DNA from: Pseudoduganella umbonata
Lineage (GTDB): Bacteria > Pseudomonadota > Gammaproteobacteria > Burkholderiales > Burkholderiaceae_D
NCBI RefSeq assembly: GCF_014192225.1
Contig: NZ_JACHXS010000004.1
Coordinates: 362,037 to 426,036, forward strand
Reading direction: 5' to 3'
Length of the DNA: 64,000 bases
Below the pieces are notes generated by a model. That model had not been told where the DNA came from, did no database searches, and worked only from the letters and a program-made list of their open reading frames with translations. Positions 34,577-43,143 of the stretch are shown piece after piece (positions within the stretch are counted from its first letter, which is position 1; every line of letters starts with the position of its first letter). The position numbers and the translations under genes are program-made.

Positions 34577-35056
34577 ATGACCGTGCGACGTTACGCCAGC
34601 AGCGACTTCCCGGCCGTCTGCCGCATTTACGCGGACGCCAGACGTGCGGAGCTGCAGTTCGAGGACGGCAGCTTCGACATCACGCCGCTGGACCAGGACC
34701 CCGTGCTCAGGGCCGCGTTCGAAGAGTCGACCGTATTCGTGTTTGAAAACACGGACGTCGTCGGCTTCGCCGCGCTGCATGAGACGCAGTTGCGAGCGCT
34801 GTTCGTACGGAGCGATGCGCGCGGAACGGGCGTCGGCACAGCCTTGTTGCGCCGCGTTCTCGACCACTCTCCCGACCTGATGCTGAACGTGGCGAAATCG
34901 AACGCCATGGCCCGGCGATTCTATGAGAGGCATGGTTTCGATGTCGCCGGGACCCTGGTCAAGCAGTATGGCGACAGGGACGTCGAATACGTGAGGATGG
35001 CTTGCGCGCGTCACCTGAAGCCTGGGGAAGCCGATGCTGCGGGAGTTCAGCAATGA
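34577..35056 (+). CDS. GNAT-family N-acetyltransferase
   Basis: The 159-residue protein has a GNAT fold: MTVRRYASSDFPAVCRIY at the N-terminus, acetyl-CoA loop ALFVRSDARGTGVGTALLRRVLD (the Q/R-x-x-G-x-G/A pattern) and LNVAKSNAMARRFYERHGF near the C-terminus. The substrate is unknown. GGGAACA precedes the ATG. Its stop overlaps the ATG of the following GFA gene (ATGA at 35053-35056), so the two are coupled. Confidence 0.9.
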   Translation: MTVRRYASSDFPAVCRIYADARRAELQFEDGSFDITPLDQDPVLRAAFEESTVFVFENTDVVGFAALHETQLRALFVRSDARGTGVGTALLRRVLDHSPDLMLNVAKSNAMARRFYERHGFDVAGTLVKQYGDRDVEYVRMACARHLKPGEADAAGVQQ

Positions 35057-35451
35057 AAACCTACCACGGCAGCTGCCATTGCGGCGTGGTCCGTTTCGAG
35101 GCCGACATCGACCTGGGCCAGGGCACGCTGCGCTGCAACTGTTCGATCTGCGCGAAGGCGCGCTTCTGGCCGGCCATCGTCCAGCCGCATGCTTTCAGGC
35201 TGCTTGCCGGCGCGGCCGCGCTTACGGAATACCGGTTTCACACGAAGCGGGACCAGCACCTGTTTTGCCGGCATTGCGGCGTGCGGCCCTTCGTCAACGG
35301 CCATTCGCCACGGTGGGGCGAGTTCGTTGCCGTGAATGTCGCGTGCCTGGACGACGCCACCGCCGAGGAGCTGGCCAATGCTCCCATCACCTACCTCGAC
35401 GGCAGGAACGACAACTGGGACACGCCGCCGCTGCAGATTCACCACCTGTAG
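35053..35451 (+). CDS. GFA/CENP-V-family zinc protein
   Basis: The 132-residue protein has the GFA zinc ligands: GSCHCGVVRFEA, CNCSICAKARFW and FCRHCGVRPF, with seven cysteines in the expected spacing. The family includes glutathione-dependent formaldehyde-activating enzymes, though most members have no proven activity and the reaction in this family is disputed. It starts inside the GNAT stop codon. No formaldehyde dehydrogenase gene is nearby, so a specific function is not supported. Confidence 0.92.
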   Translation: MKTYHGSCHCGVVRFEADIDLGQGTLRCNCSICAKARFWPAIVQPHAFRLLAGAAALTEYRFHTKRDQHLFCRHCGVRPFVNGHSPRWGEFVAVNVACLDDATAEELANAPITYLDGRNDNWDTPPLQIHHL

Positions 35452-35544
35452 CGCTCCACGCCTCCCGGTGGGCATCCGATCGGGGTGGACCGGGCGGCCG
35501 GCGTGGTCTAAGCTGTCCGCTCACCAAACGATTGGAGGAACGCC

Positions 35545-36024
35545 ATGGTTGCGAAGAACACCATCTGTCTCTGGTTCGACGGTACGGCACTGGACGCCGC
35601 GCAGTTTTATGCGGCGACCTTCCCGGACAGCGCGGTGGGCGCCGTGCACCGGGCGCCGGGCGACTACCCCGCCGGCAAGGAAGGCGACGTGCTGACCGTC
35701 GAATTCACGGTGGCCGGCCTTCCCTGCCTCGGCCTGAACGGCGGGCCGGATTTCAAGCACAGCGAAGCGTTCTCGTTCCAGATCGCCACCGACGACCAGG
35801 AAGAAACCGACCGCCTGTGGAATGCGATCGTCGGCAACGGCGGCCAGGAAAGCCAGTGCGGCTGGTGCAAGGATCAATGGGGTCTGTCCTGGCAGATCAC
35901 GCCGCGCGTGCTGACCGATGCTTTCACCGGTTCCGACCGGGCGGCGGCGCAGCGTGCCTTCCAGGCGATGATGGGGATGCGCAAGATCGACATCGCCGCG
36001 ATCGAAGCCGCCCGGCGCGGCTGA
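35545..36024 (+). CDS. VOC/PhnB-like (3-dmu-9_3-mt domain) protein
   Basis: The 159-residue protein has the PhnB/glyoxalase-like pattern: TICLWFDGTALDAAQFYAATFPDS at the start, FTVAGLPCLGLNGGPDFKHSEAFSFQIA in the middle and NGGQESQCGWCKDQWGLSWQITPR near the end. The family has the paired beta-alpha-beta fold of the vicinal oxygen chelate superfamily; members are widespread and mostly of unknown substrate. A TTGGAGGAACGCC leader gives a strong ribosome binding site at 35532-35544. Confidence 0.92.
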   Translation: MVAKNTICLWFDGTALDAAQFYAATFPDSAVGAVHRAPGDYPAGKEGDVLTVEFTVAGLPCLGLNGGPDFKHSEAFSFQIATDDQEETDRLWNAIVGNGGQESQCGWCKDQWGLSWQITPRVLTDAFTGSDRAAAQRAFQAMMGMRKIDIAAIEAARRG

Positions 36025-36054
36025 CGCGCGCCGCGCGGTGCATGCCGGGTAGCC

Positions 36055-36663
36055 TCACCTGCCCGCCACCGATTTCTTCAACCATGAGAAAGCGCCGTCG
36101 ACCAGCGCAAGCTGCCGGCCGGCGGCAGCGATCGACGCGTCGTCGCCGTGCTGGCGGATGTAGCTGGCCAGGCCTTGCGCCACCGCGTCGGCCTGCAGCT
36201 TGAGGATGTCGGCATCGACGACATTCCTGACGAATTCGAAGCAGCACGGTCCGTCCATGAATTCGGCATCGTCGAAATTGCACTGGTGTGCGGCCAGGAT
36301 CAGCAAGTCGTCCATGTCCGCCGGGCCGCTCCCCATGCCGACGTCGACGCCGGCCAGCGTGCCGAGGGCGGCGATGGCCTTGCACATCTGGTGTTCCGCT
36401 GCCTCGCAGTCGCGCAACTTGCGCCGGAAAGTCAACCTGGTCTTGGGAACGCGCCGGGGCTTGAACATGGGCTTGGGCCGGACCCTGAATCCGTGCACGG
36501 AACCAGGCTTGGCTCCAGGTATGGCTCCAGGTATGGCTCCAGTTGCGGCGCCAGTCGTGGCTCCGGATTGATCGGCGGCCGGGTGGCCGTTGGCGCTGTC
36601 GTTGGCGCTGTCGTCGGCACTATCATTGGTACTGTCATTGGTACTGTCATTGGTCTTGTCCAC
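36055..36663 (-). CDS. Hypothetical protein with two repeat tracts
   Basis: The 202-residue product starts at a GTG with AAAGGA upstream. The N-terminal 55 residues contain two separate low-complexity tracts: Asn-Asp-Ser-Thr/Ala units (about residues 4-26) and Gly-Ala-Ile-Pro units (about 37-53), each coded by 12-bp tandem repeats. The remainder (about 70-202) is a compact, mainly helical domain with CEAAEHQMCKAIAALGTLAG, DDLLILAAHQCNFDDAEF and CCFEFVRNVVDADILKLQ. I do not recognise the family. The gene is convergent with the VOC gene. Confidence 0.75.
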   Translation of the reverse strand: MDKTNDSTNDSTNDSADDSANDSANGHPAADQSGATTGAATGAIPGAIPGAKPGSVHGFRVRPKPMFKPRRVPKTRLTFRRKLRDCEAAEHQMCKAIAALGTLAGVDVGMGSGPADMDDLLILAAHQCNFDDAEFMDGPCCFEFVRNVVDADILKLQADAVAQGLASYIRQHGDDASIAAAGRQLALVDGAFSWLKKSVAGR

Positions 36664-36761
36664 GGTTCGTCCTTTCGCGGCAGGTTGGCTGAAACATGCC
36701 TTGCTTGGACCAGCTCAGCGGTAAGAAGTTCCGCAGCGCTCCAGCGCGTGCCGGGGCGATG

Positions 36762-37841
36762 TCACTCCACCGCCACGTCCCACAGCTTCGCCATCCTCGA
36801 CGTCCCCTGCGGCCCCTCCACCGTCAGCACCACCAGATACTTCCCGGCCTCCCGGTAGCGGTGCACCGGATGCCGTTCGCCGGACGTGGCGCCATCGCCG
36901 AAGTCCCAGTGCCATCGCGTGACGGGCCCCACGCTCTCGTCCCGGAACGTGACGCTGCGCCGCGCCATGTCGGTCACCGCGAACGACCAGCGGGCCTCGA
37001 ACGATTTGCGGTACTTTGCCTCCAGCGGCATCAGCGTGAACACGGTGCCCAGGCTCGAATTGCCATACATCTTGCGATGCGCCGACAGATTCCAGAACGC
37101 CTTCTGCCCGCCTTCGCCGGCACCGTCATAGTCGATCACGGCCCAGGTCAGCCCGATCTTCGCGTTTTCGGTTAGTTGCGTTTCCACGGCGCGGGCCGGA
37201 TCGGCACCGGCGTAGTCGAACGGCGTGATCCAGAACTCGGCGGTCAGCTTGCCGGGCTGGCCCGGCCTGGCATCGTACGAATACGCGATGTTCGAATACG
37301 GCAGCTTCTTCAGCCATGCCTGCGGCCCCCACAGCAGCGCCCAGTCCTTGCCGTCCGCCGGCGTGAAGATGTGATAGTTCTGCGCGTGCACGCCGTGGTA
37401 CGCGAAATAGCGCTGCGGCCAGGGCAGCGACTGGTTCGGGTGCAGCGTGTCGATCAGCGGCCCGCCGGAAAGATCGCCATCGACGACGATCTCGAACGTG
37501 TCGTTGTGCAGGCCGGGATCGGCGAAGTCCCAATGGTCGTCCCACGCCTCGTAGAGGAAGTACAGCCGGTTCAGGCCCGCCACCCACGCCACGCGCACCT
37601 TGATGTCGAGGCTTTTCGGATCGACCTTGCGGCCCTTCCCCGAATCGTCGCGCAACTGGTCGGTGCCGACGCTCCACGCATCCGGAAAATCGCGCCAGTC
37701 GTCGGCCTTGCCGTCGATGACGGGGATTCTGTTGGCGGGGAACTGGTACACCTTGTAGCCGCGGTCTTCCTGGGCGGCGGCGGTGCAGGCGATGGCGGCG
37801 AACAGGCCGAGGACGAACGATCTGGCAGCGATTATTATCAT
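36762..37841 (-). CDS. Secreted CBM9-like/PKD-domain protein
   Basis: The 359-residue product has a signal peptide (FVLGLFAAIACTAAAQ). Residues about 35-230 look like a CBM9/DOMON-type beta-sandwich (PVIDGKADDWRDF, FLYEAWDDHWDF, NDTFEIVVDGDLSGG). Residues about 280-355 form a PKD domain (WHWDFGDGATSGERHPVHRYREAGKYLVVLTV). No catalytic domain is seen, so binding of a carbohydrate or another surface ligand is the likely role. It is a monocistronic unit. CBM9-like domains also occur in proteins of unknown function, so carbohydrate binding is inference. Confidence 0.8.
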   Translation of the reverse strand: MIIIAARSFVLGLFAAIACTAAAQEDRGYKVYQFPANRIPVIDGKADDWRDFPDAWSVGTDQLRDDSGKGRKVDPKSLDIKVRVAWVAGLNRLYFLYEAWDDHWDFADPGLHNDTFEIVVDGDLSGGPLIDTLHPNQSLPWPQRYFAYHGVHAQNYHIFTPADGKDWALLWGPQAWLKKLPYSNIAYSYDARPGQPGKLTAEFWITPFDYAGADPARAVETQLTENAKIGLTWAVIDYDGAGEGGQKAFWNLSAHRKMYGNSSLGTVFTLMPLEAKYRKSFEARWSFAVTDMARRSVTFRDESVGPVTRWHWDFGDGATSGERHPVHRYREAGKYLVVLTVEGPQGTSRMAKLWDVAVE

Positions 37842-38013
37842 GCGAAGGCGGGAAGCATCGTTGGGACTGCGTGAACTCTATCAGCTCACGGTCGGCAAAA
37901 CTGCCGCCGGCCGATCAATCGGCTGAGAATCGTGCGCGTGACTGCATGCATCAAGAGACATCACGAGACTCTGCATCGCTACAATATGCTTCCCGGTCCT
38001 GCATCCACCGCCA

Positions 38014-38424
38014 ATGATCTCCTCGTTGAACCACATCACGCTATCCGTGTCCGACCTGGACGCATCGTTTTCCTTCTACGTGGATACCTTGGGCTTCCGG
38101 CCTCGCGCAAGATGGGCACGGGGCGCCTATCTCTCCATCGACGGACTATGGCTTTGCCTGTCGCTGGACCGGCATTGCCGGCAAGGGCCGCTGCCCGAAT
38201 ACACGCACATCGCCTTCACGGTCGAAGCGGCGCAGTTCGCAGCCCGTGCCGCGGCACTGGAAGCCCGCGGCGTCATGCAATGGCAGCAGAACAGCAGCGA
38301 AGGCGATTCGCTGTACTTCCTCGATCCCGATGGGCACAAGCTGGAGATCCACGCCGGCAGCCTCGAATCGCGGCTGGCATCGCTGCGTGTCGCGCCATAT
38401 GACGGGTTGACGCTGTTCGACTGA
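38014..38424 (+). CDS. fosA: FosA-type fosfomycin thiol transferase
   Basis: The 136-residue VOC enzyme matches FosA in length and landmarks: LNHITLSVSDL with metal ligand H7, the aromatic/Tyr region ARWARGAYLSIDGLWLCLS, YTHIAF with H65, the K+-loop-like NSSEGDSLYFLDPDGHKLEIHAGSL with metal ligand E111, and a terminal LESRLASLR. FosA adds glutathione to the epoxide of fosfomycin using Mn2+ and K+. Chromosomal fosA homologues are common in soil proteobacteria, and no mobile element flanks this one, so it is probably intrinsic. The start ATG at 38014 has no strong Shine-Dalgarno. Confidence 0.92.
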   Translation: MISSLNHITLSVSDLDASFSFYVDTLGFRPRARWARGAYLSIDGLWLCLSLDRHCRQGPLPEYTHIAFTVEAAQFAARAAALEARGVMQWQQNSSEGDSLYFLDPDGHKLEIHAGSLESRLASLRVAPYDGLTLFD

Positions 38425-38557
38425 AGGCACGGCAATGACATGGCTGCGCCCGTGGAATGACGGAAGGCGGCGATGCAAAGACAAAGACAGCGCAGCAAGG
38501 TTCCGGTTCGCGCTGAACCGGAACCAAGGTGGCTATCGGGCAGCCGGCCCGGCTGTC

Positions 38558-39343
38558 TTACGCCCGCCGGCGGCGGGCAAACAGGGCGGCTACCGGTACA
38601 CCTGCGGCGAACAGGAGCCAGGTAGCGGGTTCCGGGACCAGCGTCGGGAGGAGTGGCTCGTAAGTGGGCCTCTGGAAATCGGTGATCAGCTGCGCGGTCA
38701 ACTCCAGGTTACCGGTCTGGTAGGCGTCAGTGAAATTGCCGAGGCGGATCGTGAAGTCGAAGCCGCCTTCCTCGGTACCCGGCGACATCGAATTCCAGAC
38801 GTGATAGTCGAGGTCACCCCAATTGATCGGTGGGCTCCAGCGCTGTGTCCAGAATTCGAATTCCGTGTTGAGGAGCCTGCCGTCCGGCCTGGGCTGGGCC
38901 GCCTGCGTCAGGTCGAAGTCGAAGTGGCCCGTCACGATGACACCGGTGTGCGGCGCCAGCGTGATCGACTGCACGAAATCCACCCATGACGAGGAGCTGG
39001 TCCACTCGATCAACTGTCCGTATGCGTTGTTGGTGCTCAGGTCCAGCGAGAACGCACCGCTCGTGTCGATCGCGGCACTGCCACTGATATACGGCGAGGC
39101 GACCGACGAATAGGATGGTGCATTGACGGTATCTTCGGTATCCCTGACTGCCGTTCCCGTACCTGTGCTGGTGGTCAGGTAACTGTTATGAAGCGTATAG
39201 CCGGCGGCGATGCCGTCGTCGCGATAATCGATGACCTGGTAACTCAGCGGTCCGCCGCGTACGGTGCTGGACGACGTGGCCTGCGCGCCGCCGAAGGAAA
39301 GTGCCAGGAAAGCCGCCAGCGTCAGACTGGATATCTTTTTCAT
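38558..39343 (-). CDS. PEP-CTERM sorted extracellular protein
   Basis: The 261-residue product has a signal peptide (MKKISSLTLAAFLALSFGGAQA) and a C-terminal sorting tail with VPEPATWLLFAAG, a hydrophobic helix and RRRRA. This tail directs processing by exosortase in bacteria that make exopolysaccharide. The body is beta-rich and unremarkable (GHFDFDLTQAAQP). The ATG at 39343 was chosen because the signal peptide begins there; the frame upstream is not coding-like. No exosortase gene lies in this window, so the system must be elsewhere. Confidence 0.9.
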   Translation of the reverse strand: MKKISSLTLAAFLALSFGGAQATSSSTVRGGPLSYQVIDYRDDGIAAGYTLHNSYLTTSTGTGTAVRDTEDTVNAPSYSSVASPYISGSAAIDTSGAFSLDLSTNNAYGQLIEWTSSSSWVDFVQSITLAPHTGVIVTGHFDFDLTQAAQPRPDGRLLNTEFEFWTQRWSPPINWGDLDYHVWNSMSPGTEEGGFDFTIRLGNFTDAYQTGNLELTAQLITDFQRPTYEPLLPTLVPEPATWLLFAAGVPVAALFARRRRA

Positions 39344-39490
39344 CTGCTTACTTTCGATAGTAGGTACATGAAGGGCCTGCCGCTTGCAACTGCATCGACT
39401 TTCAATCGGCAAGTTGTTTTATTCATAACGACCCTGCATTTTATCGAGCGGATCCCGCTGCCGCAACGGAAAACCTGCAGTAAAAAGCCT

Positions 39491-41719
39491 TCAGCCCTCC
39501 AGCACGAACGCCGCCGCCTGGAAGTCGCCGACCATCTCCACCACCAGCCCATGCCCCATCCAGTAGGCGCCGCTGGCGCGCTGCGGCGTCCGCGGCACCG
39601 CCTTGCCGGCGATCGCCCGCAATGCATACTCCTTCTTCGGATCGAGCCCGCGCAGCTGGATGCGCGGCTGGGCCTCGCGCAGGCCGCTCGAATGCAGGAA
39701 CGCGAAGAGCACGGCCTGGCGGCCGTCCTGCGCCACCGACAGCGTCGCCGAGCGGTTCGAGCCGCCCTGCGGCGAGACGAGGCGGTACAGGTCGCCCTGC
39801 TGGACCGTCTTGCGGATGGCCTTGTACCCGGCGACCAGCCGCTTGGCCAGCGCAAAGTCTTCGGCCTTCCAGTGATTCAGGTTGGCGCCGATGCCCAGGC
39901 CGCCCTGCATGGCCGACAGGAAGCGGTATTCCAGCGACGTGACGCGCCGGTTGACGAAGTTCGGCGCATCGGTCACCCAGGCCATCATGATCGCCGGCGT
40001 GTAGGCGCGGCTGAAGCCATCCTGGATCAGCAGGCGGTCGAACGGATCGGTATTGTCGGACGTCCACACCTGGTCGGTCAGCGCCATGATGCCCAGGTCG
40101 ACGCGCCCGCCGCCGCTGGCGCACGATTCGATTTCCACCTTCGGGTGGCGCCGGCGCAGTTCGGCCAGCAGCTTGTACAGGTTGTCGACGTAGGCCACGT
40201 ACAGGCGCTGCTGGTCGGCCGCCGCCACTTCCGGCCAGCCCGGCTCCGACCAGGCGCGGTTGTGGTCCCACTTGAGGAAGCCGATCGCGTGGTCGGCGAG
40301 CAGGCGGTCCAGCATCTTCAGCAGGTGCTCGTACACATCCTTGCGGGCCAGGTTCAGCACCAGCTGGTTGCGTGCCTCCGAGCGCGGCCTGCCCTGGAAG
40401 TGGATCACCCAGTCCGGGTGGGCGCGATACAGGTCGCTGTCCGGATTGACCATTTCCGGCTCCACCCACAGGCCGAACTCCATGCCGAGCGCGTTGACGC
40501 GCTTGATCAGCGGCGCCAGTCCGTTCGGGAATTTTTTCCTGTTGACGACCCAGTCGCCCAGGCCGGCCTTGTCGCTGCTGCGCGCGCCGAACCAGCCGTC
40601 GTCCATCACGAAGCGCTCGACGCCGATGCTGGCGGCCTTTTCCGCCAGTGCCGTCTGCCCCGCTTCGTCGACGGCGAACAGCGTGGCTTCCCACGAGTTG
40701 TAGAGCACGGGCCGCAGGCGCGGTGCCGATGCGCCGGGTGGGACCGGCAGGATATTGCTGCGCTGGTAGCGGTGGAACACGCGCGATGCGCCGCCGAAGC
40801 CTTCGCTGGAAAAGCCGGCGTGGAAGACGGGCGAGGCCAGGCTTTCCCCCGGTTTCAGTCGGTAGGCGAAGTCGAACGGGTTGTAGCCCGCGGTGGTGCG
40901 CAGGCCGCCCAGCCCGTCCATGTCGACGTGGATGCGCCACGAGCCGCTCCAGCCCAGCGCGCCGAACCACACGGGGCCGGATTCCTCCTCCGTCGCGCCG
41001 CGGCTGATCGCGAGCCACGGATTGGCCTGGTGCGACGTGGCGCCCTTGCGGCTCTCGATGACGATGGAGCCGGGCACGATCGGGCGCGTCTGCAACGCGA
41101 ACTCGCCGGCCCAGCGCCCGGTGAGGTAGGACATGCGGTAATCGTCCGCGTACGGCAGGTTGACGCTGGCGGCGGCCAGCTGGTCGACCTGGATCCAGCC
41201 CGGCGTGCGGTTTTCCACCACGGCCGAACGGGCCAGGATGCCGGTCGCCGCGTCCATCGCATACGTCAGCGTGACGTGCACCGCGCGGCTGACGTCCTTC
41301 AGCCGGATCACGATCCGGTCGCCGTCCACCCGGTGATCGACGTGGCGCAGCACGAGATCGCGCACGCCGTCGGGGAACGTCACCTTCAGCGCCGGCTCCA
41401 CGGTCAGCCCGCCGCCGAAGCCGGGGAATTCGAACGGCGTGAGCACGACGGGCATTTCGTTGGACGAGTTTTCCGGCACCGGCACCGGCGCCGCCAGCCT
41501 GTCGTCCGGCGCCAGCGCACTGCCCCAGTACAGCGTCTGCAACTGTCCATCCGTGTTGACACCGAAGGCATAGGTGACGCCGGCGCCATCGAGCCGGAAC
41601 ACTTTGCCGGTATCGTCCACGGACGGCCGGGCCCACGCGGAACCGCCGAGGGCGGCCCCGGCGAGGCCGCCGAGAAGTTGCATGCAGAGGGTACGGCGGC
41701 GCTGGTCGAAGTCGGTCAT
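39491..41719 (-). CDS. GH36 alpha-galactosidase, exported
   Basis: The 742-residue product starts with a twin-arginine-like signal (QRRRTLCMQLLGGLAGAALGGSAWA). The N-terminal beta-sandwich is followed by a TIM barrel with VMDDGWFGARSSDKAGLGDW, the nucleophile motif FLKWDHNR, substrate-binding CASGGGRVDLG and the acid/base motif WTSDNTDP, all typical of family GH36. It would release alpha-1,6-galactose from oligosaccharides or galactomannan side chains. Start at 41719 follows the 41.8-kb repeat region. It lies next to the GntR/pectin genes and is transcribed in the same direction as the GntR gene. Confidence 0.93.
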   Translation of the reverse strand: MTDFDQRRRTLCMQLLGGLAGAALGGSAWARPSVDDTGKVFRLDGAGVTYAFGVNTDGQLQTLYWGSALAPDDRLAAPVPVPENSSNEMPVVLTPFEFPGFGGGLTVEPALKVTFPDGVRDLVLRHVDHRVDGDRIVIRLKDVSRAVHVTLTYAMDAATGILARSAVVENRTPGWIQVDQLAAASVNLPYADDYRMSYLTGRWAGEFALQTRPIVPGSIVIESRKGATSHQANPWLAISRGATEEESGPVWFGALGWSGSWRIHVDMDGLGGLRTTAGYNPFDFAYRLKPGESLASPVFHAGFSSEGFGGASRVFHRYQRSNILPVPPGASAPRLRPVLYNSWEATLFAVDEAGQTALAEKAASIGVERFVMDDGWFGARSSDKAGLGDWVVNRKKFPNGLAPLIKRVNALGMEFGLWVEPEMVNPDSDLYRAHPDWVIHFQGRPRSEARNQLVLNLARKDVYEHLLKMLDRLLADHAIGFLKWDHNRAWSEPGWPEVAAADQQRLYVAYVDNLYKLLAELRRRHPKVEIESCASGGGRVDLGIMALTDQVWTSDNTDPFDRLLIQDGFSRAYTPAIMMAWVTDAPNFVNRRVTSLEYRFLSAMQGGLGIGANLNHWKAEDFALAKRLVAGYKAIRKTVQQGDLYRLVSPQGGSNRSATLSVAQDGRQAVLFAFLHSSGLREAQPRIQLRGLDPKKEYALRAIAGKAVPRTPQRASGAYWMGHGLVVEMVGDFQAAAFVLEG

Positions 41720-41766
41720 GGGTGCCTTGTCTCGTTATCGTTCTCGCGAACTGTTGTAAAAACCCG

Positions 41767-41832
41767 GGGGACTGTCCCTCCTGAGGGGACTGTCCCTCCT
41801 GAGGGGACTGTCCCTCCTGAGGGGACTGTCCC
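41767..41832. repeat. Tandem 18-bp repeat, 3.7 copies
   Basis: GGGGACTGTCCCTCCTGA occurs at 41767-41784, 41785-41802 and 41803-41820, followed by a partial GGGGACTGTCCC at 41821-41832. Each unit contains the small palindrome GGGACTGTCCC. It lies 48 bp before the GH36 start, between two leftward genes. Confidence 0.95.
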
Positions 41833-41848
41833 GGTGGTGAGCGTTTCA

Positions 41849-41954
41849 GTGTCGGACACCGGTCCCTTGGTGTCGGACACTGGTTTTCGGAGACGAACCA
41901 CGATCTCCACGCAAGAAAACCGGTGTCCGACACCTTGAAACCGGTGTCCGACAC
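41849..41954. repeat. Inverted pairs of a GTGTCGGACAC element
   Basis: GTGTCGGACAC occurs at 41849-41859 and 41870-41880, and its reverse complement at 41923-41933 and 41944-41954. Within each pair the pitch is 21 bp. The longer form ACCGGTGTCCGACAC is shared between arms, so the cluster can fold into a large cruciform or RNA hairpin. REP-like palindromic elements have this layout. Confidence 0.85.
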
Positions 41955-42003
41955 CAGAACGCTGCTGCCGCTGACTGCATCGGACGGCGCTGACTGAACG
42001 GCC

Positions 42004-42918
42004 TTACGCCGGACGCGCCTTCTGTTCCCTGGCCCGTATGCCCTGCAGCAACGTGCTGCGCGACGAGTTCAGGTGGATGCGCATCGCTTCGCGGGCGCCG
42101 GAGAAATCGTGCCGCGCCAGTGCGCGCAGGATGTCCAGGTGCTCGTGCGCCGCGTACTGGTTGCGGGCCAGTTCCTCGTCCTTGTCCCACTGGTAGTGGT
42201 AGTGGAATACCAGCGACACCACGTCGTACAGGCTCTTCGCGAAGCGGTTGTGCAGCAGGCCGATGAGGAAGGTGTGGAAGTCGCGGTCCAGGGCGGGGAA
42301 ATCCTTGTGCCGGGCCGGCATCACGGAGCCCAGCTGCTCGTGGCGGGCGATCAGGTCGGCCAGCTGCGTGAAGGCGGCATCGTCCGGCGGCAGTTGTGCG
42401 AACTGGTCGATCGCGGCGAACTCGAACATCTGCCGCACGTCGGCCAGCTCCATCGCGAACGAGCGGTCGAATGCGCACAGGCGCCAGCCGCCGCGCGGCT
42501 TCTTCTCGATCAGGCCGGACCGGGAAAACTCGATCAGGAATTCGCGCACGCTGATGGTGCCGGTGCCCGAAGCGCGGGCCAGCTCGGCCTCCGAGAACTC
42601 GGCGCCCGGCGGCATGTCGCGCTGGTAGATGCGCTCCATCAGCACTTCGCGGATGCGGTCCGAGCCCGGCTGCAATTCGGCGATATCGAAATAATCCTTG
42701 CGCCGCGGCTTGCGCAGCAGCCGGCGTTCCTTCAGGTCGCCGATCAGGCCCTGGGCGTGCAGGTGCGCGAGCACGCTGCGCACCGCGGTGCGGCTGCCCT
42801 CGACCAGTTCGGCCATGTGCTGCTCGGTCGGCAGCGGTTCGCCGATCGCCACGTGGTCGGCAATGTGCTGGAGCAGCACGTTCGTGCTGCGCTTGAAGAC
42901 GAGGGGTGGTCGGGCCAT
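42004..42918 (-). CDS. GntR/FCD-family regulator with two winged-helix segments
   Basis: The 304-residue regulator is longer than usual FadR-type proteins (about 230). Residues about 8-70 resemble a GntR winged helix (NVLLQHIADHVAIGEPLPT, SRTAVRSVLAHLHAQGLI). Residues about 85-150 contain a second one (IREVLMERIYQRDMPPGAEF, ISVREFLIEFSRSGLIEKK). The FCD ligand-binding domain follows (FHTFLIGLLHNRFAKSLYD, HEHLDILRALARHDFSGAREAMRIHL). It is divergent from the GH28 cluster and is its likely regulator, with a sugar acid such as galacturonate as a plausible effector, by analogy with ExuR/UxuR. It may also share a transcript with the GH36 gene. Confidence 0.88.
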   Translation of the reverse strand: MARPPLVFKRSTNVLLQHIADHVAIGEPLPTEQHMAELVEGSRTAVRSVLAHLHAQGLIGDLKERRLLRKPRRKDYFDIAELQPGSDRIREVLMERIYQRDMPPGAEFSEAELARASGTGTISVREFLIEFSRSGLIEKKPRGGWRLCAFDRSFAMELADVRQMFEFAAIDQFAQLPPDDAAFTQLADLIARHEQLGSVMPARHKDFPALDRDFHTFLIGLLHNRFAKSLYDVVSLVFHYHYQWDKDEELARNQYAAHEHLDILRALARHDFSGAREAMRIHLNSSRSTLLQGIRAREQKARPA

Positions 42919-43049
42919 GGGGTCTCGAACTTGGTATTCAATAAATTATAGCCGCGGAACCCGCACCGCTGGCAAAAACCGCGCGCCGCCGCATCCGTCA
43001 CTGAATGGCCGCCCAATTGGTCACCTTCTTGAGCAAGTGCGCGGATGGC

Positions 43050-43077
43050 TTGCAGACCAGGGAAACATCGCTACACT
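43050..43077 (+). promoter_or_regulatory. Probable sigma-70 promoter of the GH28 operon
   Basis: TTGCAG (43050-43055) and TACACT (43072-43077) are separated by 16 bp. Transcription would start near 43084, about 60 bp before the GH28 ATG. It lies in the 225-bp divergent region between the GntR gene and the GH28 operon, so control by that regulator is plausible. Confidence 0.45.
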
Positions 43078-43143
43078 AAGGTCCGTTATTTATTAAGTAC
43101 TGCGGTGCAGGACACCATTTTTACTGAACGGACAGGATCATCC

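Noticed and set aside
38014..38424. fosA as a mobile resistance gene
   Set aside because: No insertion sequence, integron site or plasmid gene is nearby, and its base composition matches its neighbours.
39188..41938. A 916-codon rightward open frame
   Set aside because: Antisense to the GH36 alpha-galactosidase, which has intact catalytic motifs on the other strand.
42931..42941. TTGGTATTCAA as a GntR operator
   Set aside because: Only the outer three bases on each side are symmetrical; no second copy was found, so it is too weak to list as a site.
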